DNA of 10,981 bases. Source: CAVZLD01 sp964522605. GTDB taxonomy: Bacteria > Planctomycetota > Planctomycetia > Pirellulales > Pirellulaceae. Positions 7,073-10,981 of the stretch are shown here, piece by piece. Numbering within the stretch: position 1 is the first letter of the stretch; each line of letters opens with the position of its first letter. The stretch is taken from the NCBI GenBank assembly GCA_964522605.1, contig CAZFWV010000235.1:1-10981 (forward strand), in the 5' to 3' direction. Under the pieces are notes generated by a model. It made no database searches. It was given only the letters and a program-made list of their open reading frames with translations, and was not told the origin of the DNA. A program made the translations under genes and the position numbers.

Positions 7073-8125
7073 ATGTTTCGCCTTCCTCCACGTGCGGCAT
7101 TGTTTTCGACCCATCCGTTCAGCAGGTTCTTGCTGCTCATGAGTGTGGCCATGGCCAGTGCGATTTGCGCTCGGGCTGCCGAGACCAGACCGCGTGATGG
7201 CTTGCTGAACGGTGCGCCGGATCCGACAGGCGTTGCGACGAAAAACGCAGCGGGAGAAACCGTCTACTACGTCGCCGCAACGGGGCGCGGTGTGCAACTG
7301 CTTCGGAGTACCGATCTAAAACAGTGGCAACCGAGTGGACGCGTTTTCGAGACGAGTGTGCCCGATTGGGCTCGCCGCGAGATTCCGGGCACACGCGGCA
7401 TTTGGGCGCCCGATCTTAGCTACCACGATGGACTGTACTATCTGTACTACAGCGTCTCGACGTTTGGCAGTCAGCGTTCGGTAATCGGCCTGGCGGTGAA
7501 TAAGTCGATGGATCCAGCAAGTGCAGATTACCAGTGGCTGGATCGCGGAAAGGTGATTGAGTCGAACGCGGAAGACCACGACTTCAATGCCATCGATCCT
7601 GCTTTGCTGGTCGATGAGAGCGGACGATGGCTTCTGTTCTGGGGCTCGCACTGGTCGGGATTGAAGGTCGTGGAGGTTGACCCTGCGACGGGTAAGCCGA
7701 AGCCTGGTGCTGAGATACAGGCCGTGGCCGCTCGCCCCGATACCACATCGCACGCCATCGAGGCTCCGTTCGTGATCTTCCATCAAGGGTATTACTACCT
7801 GTTCGTGTCGTGGGACGCTTGTTGCGACGGAGCCGCCAGCACTTACAAAGTCATGGTCGGTCGCAGTCGGGAAGCAACAGGCCCGTATATCGACGCGGAT
7901 GGAAAACCGATGCTCGAGGGTGGCGGCACGCTCGTGCTCGCAAACAGCGAACGGTGGCGAGGCCCTGGACATAACGGGGTCATCACAACCGATGCCGGAC
8001 AGTGGATGGTCCACCACACGTACGACGTCCAGAACCTCGAGGCGCAGCGCATCCTGCAGGTGCGCCCGATGACCTGGACCCAGGATGGCTGGCCCAAGGT
8101 GGGTGAGCCAGTCGCAGTACCGTAG
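7073..8125 (+). CDS. Secreted GH43 family glycoside hydrolase, endo-arabinanase-like
   Basis: 350 residues. The N-terminus has a basic stretch and hydrophobic core (FLLLMSVAMASAICARA) with likely signal cleavage near residues 35-37. The mature part is a full-length single five-bladed beta-propeller domain of GH43, close to the arabinan endo-1,5-alpha-L-arabinanase group. Expected catalytic residues are visible: D50 in GAPDP (general base), D175 in NAIDP (pKa modulator) and E230 in HAIEAP (general acid). Other family signatures are WAPDLSYHDGLYYLYYS (111-127), STFGSQRS, FWGSHWSG, YYYLFVSWDACC (240-251), VGRS...TGPY (262-271), GPGHNG (297-302) and MVHHTYD (312-318), where a His usually helps hold the central metal ion. 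It would cut arabinan or related pectin side chains outside the cytoplasm. No carbohydrate-binding module or transporter is adjacent. Family is certain; exact substrate is inferred. Confidence 0.9.
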   Translation: MFRLPPRAALFSTHPFSRFLLLMSVAMASAICARAAETRPRDGLLNGAPDPTGVATKNAAGETVYYVAATGRGVQLLRSTDLKQWQPSGRVFETSVPDWARREIPGTRGIWAPDLSYHDGLYYLYYSVSTFGSQRSVIGLAVNKSMDPASADYQWLDRGKVIESNAEDHDFNAIDPALLVDESGRWLLFWGSHWSGLKVVEVDPATGKPKPGAEIQAVAARPDTTSHAIEAPFVIFHQGYYYLFVSWDACCDGAASTYKVMVGRSREATGPYIDADGKPMLEGGGTLVLANSERWRGPGHNGVITTDAGQWMVHHTYDVQNLEAQRILQVRPMTWTQDGWPKVGEPVAVP

Positions 8126-8132
8126 GCTTAAT

Positions 8133-8189
8133 CTCAAGAGCCACGGTCAACGTAGGCCGACTTGAGACAAGTCGGCCTACAGTCTTGAG
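8133..8189. repeat. REP-like palindrome after the GH43 gene
   Basis: GTAGGCCGACTTG (8152-8164) and CAAGTCGGCCTAC (8168-8180) are perfect 13-bp arms around a 3-base loop. A second weaker pair, CTCAAGA (8133-8139) and TCTTGAG (8183-8189), flanks it. No T-run follows on either strand, so it is more like a dispersed REP-type palindrome than an intrinsic terminator, though it could help end GH43 transcription. Palindromes with a GTCGGCCTAC arm are, from memory, common between planctomycete genes. Confidence 0.75.
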
Positions 8190-8249
8190 GTGGGGCCTGG
8201 TCCGGTGAAGACCAATAACCGCTGAGAAGGAAAATCACGCGATTACATC

Positions 8250-8293
8250 AAAAAACCCTCCTTGGCCATTTCGAAAACGTGGCCAAGGAGGGT
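8250..8293 (-). terminator. Intrinsic terminator of the repeat/dockerin gene
   Basis: On the minus strand a perfect 14-bp stem, ACCCTCCTTGGCCA (8293-8280) with TGGCCAAGGAGGGT (8268-8255), closes an 11-base loop and runs straight into a T-run (about 8255-8250). It lies about 90 bases after the stop of the minus-strand surface-protein gene. The stem would also form on the plus strand, but no T-run follows there. Confidence 0.85.
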
Positions 8294-8382
8294 CCGAAAT
8301 CATCTCTCGCAGCGGGAAAGAGCTACAGAACCAATTTATATGGCGAAGCAGCTCTTCCCAGACAATCGCTTCTGCTCTCCAG

Positions 8383-10944
8383 CTATCTTGATCGCAGGAT
8401 CTTCTTCCAAAGCAAGTCGTCGGAATCGAAAAGGTCATCGGCGGCTAACGCGATGTCGACCAAGTTGGCGCCAGATCCGGAGCTCGAACTCGTCGTCTGC
8501 TCCGCAACAGGCTTTGCTTGGACGCCAGACTCGTAACTGCCCAATTGGAGTGCGTACACGAAGTCACCGGTGCCAAAATCTCCATCGCGATTCCAGTCGC
8601 CCTCCTCCCACGTTGAATTGCCAGGGATGGTGTCTTCATACTCCCCAGCTTGAAGGACGAGGACGAGATCCGCCGTATTGAAGAACCCGTCATTGTTCGA
8701 GTCGCCGATCACGGCCGGAGTGACAATGACCGTGAACGTTTCGCTCGCCGACAACGCTCCATCGTTAACCGTTAGTGTAACTTGTACTGTTCCACCAGCG
8801 GTACCCGACAGCGGCGTGATGTTGACGGTTCGATTCGTACCTGATCCCGCAACAACAATACGGTCAACCGGGATCAAGCTTCCGTTGTCTGACGTCGCAG
8901 TAACGGACAGCGTTGCTGCATCGTTATCGATATCCGCTACCGTGAACGGGATCAGCCCGGTTGAGGCACCCGACCGAACGGTTTGATCCGCGACCGGAGC
9001 GATCGTCGGAGCATCGTTGATGGGATTTACGGTTACGTTGAACGTCTCCGTGGCCGACGTATTGCCGTCGCTCACCGTCAGTGTGATCGTCGCCGGACCA
9101 CCGAACTGATTGGCTGCCGGCGTGACCGTCACCGTCCGGTTCGCACCGGTTCCAGCCAGGACAATATTCCCGTTGGGAATCAACGCCGGATTACTCGAGC
9201 TGGCCATCACCGTCAGCTGATCGATCGGCGTATCAATATCGCCGATCGTAAACGGCGACGGCGCTGACGACGCGTCTTCGTCGATCGTGATATCGCCTAC
9301 GGGCGAAATCGTCGGTGGAATTGGCGTCGGGTCGAACACCGTCACGTTGAACGTTTCCGTGGTCGAATTCACGCCGTCGCTTACCGTCAGCGTGATCGTC
9401 ACGGGACCACCAAACTGGTTGGCCGCGGGGGTGACCGTCACCGTCCGGTTGGCACCGGTTCCACCCAGAACAATATTCGCGTCGGGAATCAACGTCTGAT
9501 TACTCGAGCTGGCCATCACCATCAGCGTGTCGACGGGTGCATCGACATCACCGATCGTGAAGGGCAGTGGCGGGGACGACGTGTCTTTTTCGATCGTGAT
9601 ATCGTTCACGGGCGAAATCGTCGGCGGATCATTGACCGGATTGACCGTCACGTCGAACGTCTCGGTGGCCGATTTCTCGCCGTCACTTACCGTCAGCGTG
9701 ATCGTCACGGGACCACCAAACTGGTTGGCCGCGGGGGTGACCGTCACCGTCCGGTTGGCACCGGTTCCACCCAGAACAATATTCGCGTCGGGAATCAACG
9801 CCTGGTTACTCGAGCTGGCCGTCACGATCAGCGTGTCGAGGGGTGCATCGACATCACCAACCGTCAACGGCAGCGGTCCCGTCGAGGTGTCTTCGTCGAT
9901 GTTCTGATCATCAATCGGCGAAATCGTGGGAGCATCATTGATCGGCGTGACCGTCACATTGAACGTCTCCGTGGCCGATTTCTCGCCATCGCTCACCGTC
10001 AGTGTGATTGTCACCGGACCACCGAATGCGTTGGCCGCGGGGGTGACCGTCACCGTCCGGTTCGCGCCGGTTCCACCTAAGACGAGATTCGCGTCGGGAA
10101 TCAACGCCTGGTTACTCGAGCTGGCCGTCACGGTCAGCGAATCGGCCGACGTCTCCAGGTCACCGACTGTAAATGGCAGCGGTGCCGTCGAGGTGTCTTC
10201 GTCGATCGTGACATCCCCGACCGTGGAAATCGTCGGAGCATCATTAAATGGATCCACCGTCACGTTGAAGGTCTCCGTGGACGATGTCTCGCCGTCGCTG
10301 ACGGTCAGCGTGATCGTCACAGGACCACCAGACGTGTTGGCCGTCGGTGTGACCGTTACCGTCCGGTTCGCACCGGTTCCGCCCAGAACAAGATTCGCGT
10401 CGGGAATCAACGCTTGGTCACTCGAGCTGGCGCTCACGGTCAGCGAATCGACCGGCGTCTCCAGATCACCGATCGTAAACGGCAGCGGTCCCGTCGAGGT
10501 GTCCTCTTCGATGTCCTGATCAGCGATCGGCGTAATCGTGGGAGGATCATTGACTGGATCTACGATCACGTTGAATGTCTCCGTGGCCGACTTCCCACCG
10601 TCGCTAACGGTCAGCGTGATCGTCACGGGACCACCAAACGCGTTGGCCGCGGGAGTGACCGTCACCGTCCGGTTCGCACCGGTTCCGCCCAACACGACAT
10701 TTGCGTTGGGAATCAACGCCGGATCACTCGAGCTGGCCGTCACCGTCAGCGAATCGGCCGATGTCTCCAGATCACCGATCGTAAACGGCAGCGGCGCCGA
10801 CGAGGTGTCCTCGTCGATCGTGATATCCTCGACTGCGGAAATCGTCGGAATATCGTTAATCGGAGTCACGGTTACGTTGAACGTCTCCGTGGACGACTCC
10901 ACTCCACCGCTGGCGGTCGACGGGAGCGTCACGGGACCGCCGGA
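8383..10944 (-). CDS. Large surface protein with Ig/cadherin-like tandem repeats and C-terminal dockerin (5' truncated)
   Basis: The open part is about 854 residues; the N-terminus is not in the window, and an in-frame TAG at 10945-10947 interrupts the frame near the edge, so the ATG at 10932 is probably not a real start. The protein is seven complete copies of a repeat of about 102 residues after a partial copy. Each contains NDxPTI, a DEDTS motif, PLPFTIGD, SLTVTASSS, LIPDAN, GTGANRTVTVTP, ITLTVSDG and TETFNVTV: a beta-sandwich of the Ig/cadherin-like kind found in long adhesins. Then come a dockerin-like pair of calcium loops (DSNNDGFFNTADL and DWNRDGDFGTGDF) and a Ser-rich then acidic tail ending KKILRSR. 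Such proteins are exported and lie at the cell surface or in the matrix, for adhesion or binding of polymers. The last repeat is the most diverged. Architecture is certain; the binding partner is unknown. Confidence 0.85.
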   Translation of the reverse strand, partial: SGGPVTLPSTASGGVESSTETFNVTVTPINDIPTISAVEDITIDEDTSSAPLPFTIGDLETSADSLTVTASSSDPALIPNANVVLGGTGANRTVTVTPAANAFGGPVTITLTVSDGGKSATETFNVIVDPVNDPPTITPIADQDIEEDTSTGPLPFTIGDLETPVDSLTVSASSSDQALIPDANLVLGGTGANRTVTVTPTANTSGGPVTITLTVSDGETSSTETFNVTVDPFNDAPTISTVGDVTIDEDTSTAPLPFTVGDLETSADSLTVTASSSNQALIPDANLVLGGTGANRTVTVTPAANAFGGPVTITLTVSDGEKSATETFNVTVTPINDAPTISPIDDQNIDEDTSTGPLPLTVGDVDAPLDTLIVTASSSNQALIPDANIVLGGTGANRTVTVTPAANQFGGPVTITLTVSDGEKSATETFDVTVNPVNDPPTISPVNDITIEKDTSSPPLPFTIGDVDAPVDTLMVMASSSNQTLIPDANIVLGGTGANRTVTVTPAANQFGGPVTITLTVSDGVNSTTETFNVTVFDPTPIPPTISPVGDITIDEDASSAPSPFTIGDIDTPIDQLTVMASSSNPALIPNGNIVLAGTGANRTVTVTPAANQFGGPATITLTVSDGNTSATETFNVTVNPINDAPTIAPVADQTVRSGASTGLIPFTVADIDNDAATLSVTATSDNGSLIPVDRIVVAGSGTNRTVNITPLSGTAGGTVQVTLTVNDGALSASETFTVIVTPAVIGDSNNDGFFNTADLVLVLQAGEYEDTIPGNSTWEEGDWNRDGDFGTGDFVYALQLGSYESGVQAKPVAEQTTSSSSGSGANLVDIALAADDLFDSDDLLWKKILRSR
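8527..8706 (-). other. Dockerin-like domain (planctomycete type)
   Basis: About 60 residues with two EF-hand-like calcium loops (DSNNDGFFNTADL and DWNRDGDFGTGDF), separated by a linker with GEYED and STWEEGDW. This form is a very common C-terminus of exported planctomycete proteins. Classical cellulosome cohesin binding is not implied; a role in surface attachment or sorting is inferred. Confidence 0.8.
8710..10839 (-). repeat. Seven tandem 306-bp coding repeats
   Basis: In gene order the units lie at 10839-10534, 10533-10228, 10227-9922, 9921-9616, 9615-9307, 9306-9001 and 9000-8710. All internal units are 306 bp except 9615-9307, which is 309 bp because its linker reads FDPTPIPP with one extra residue. 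A 114-bp block is identical between 9381-9494 and 9687-9800, the closest pair, pointing to recent duplication or gene conversion. The unit next to the dockerin is the most diverged. Confidence 0.9.
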
Positions 10945-10981
10945 CTAGTTTGCCCCGGGGAGGACTGTCGCGGTCCGGTTC
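10945..10981 (-). pseudogene. Substituted repeat copy with in-frame TAG at the window edge
   Basis: The sequence continues the same repeat in frame (NRTATVLPGAN, stop, SGGPVTLPSTASGG) and keeps the 306-bp register without indels. About 13 of 55 bases differ from the copy 306 bp away, and the TAG at 10945-10947 falls where other copies have A, Q or T. Either the upstream gene is interrupted or the edge of the assembly is wrong. Confidence 0.55.

Noticed and set aside
9926..10519. Plus-strand frames with repeated VTVTVRFAPVPP-like sequence
   Set aside because: Mirror image of the minus-strand Ig/cadherin repeats; the periodicity comes from the real gene, which ends in a recognisable dockerin.
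8710..10839. Possible CRISPR or satellite array suggested by regular spacing
   Set aside because: The 306-bp period is coding, in frame, and the unit matches an Ig/cadherin-like protein repeat.

Overview
The window looks like a chromosomal fragment of a planctomycete (Planctomycetota, probably Pirellulales-like). The main evidence is the C-terminal dockerin-type pair of calcium loops with a GEYED...STWEEGDWN signature on a large repeat protein. A palindromic intergenic element with GTAGGCCGACTTG arms and the high-GC codon use fit this. A 100-base run of N and a base-substituted, stop-containing right edge suggest a draft or metagenomic assembly.

Left block (1-2783, plus strand) is a tight gene set: the 3' part of an FtsX/MacB-type ABC permease, a ZnuA/TroA-fold metal-binding lipoprotein, and a small heme-type membrane protein with a ferric-reductase/YedZ look. 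Gaps are 15 and 11 bases. The lipoprotein keeps the ZnuA fold but lacks two of the expected histidine ligands and carries a His-rich loop, and its apparent partner is an FtsX-type rather than a ZnuB-type permease. This points to a non-standard metal-linked envelope system rather than an ordinary zinc importer.

Middle block (3030-6809, minus strand) encodes one very large secreted or periplasmic solenoid: a signal peptide, Sel1 repeats, TPR repeats, an acidic Ser/Glu/Thr linker and a C-terminal TPR module. A scaffold gap lies inside the Sel1 region. Its start is a GTG at 6809 with a strong Shine-Dalgarno.

A divergent intergenic region (6810-7072) leads to a secreted GH43 endo-arabinanase-like enzyme (7073-8125, plus). 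The convergent spacer after it holds a REP-like palindrome and a strong intrinsic terminator for the minus strand.

The right end (8383 to the window edge, minus strand) is the C-terminal part of a huge surface protein. It has seven complete copies of a roughly 102-residue Ig/cadherin-like repeat (306-bp DNA period) followed by a dockerin-like domain. The open frame meets an in-frame TAG at 10945-10947, in sequence clearly related to the same repeat but carrying many substitutions.

No tRNA, rRNA, CRISPR array, transposase or phage gene was seen. I found no clear new defence-type system; the most unusual candidate is the ABC/metal/heme gene set on the left.
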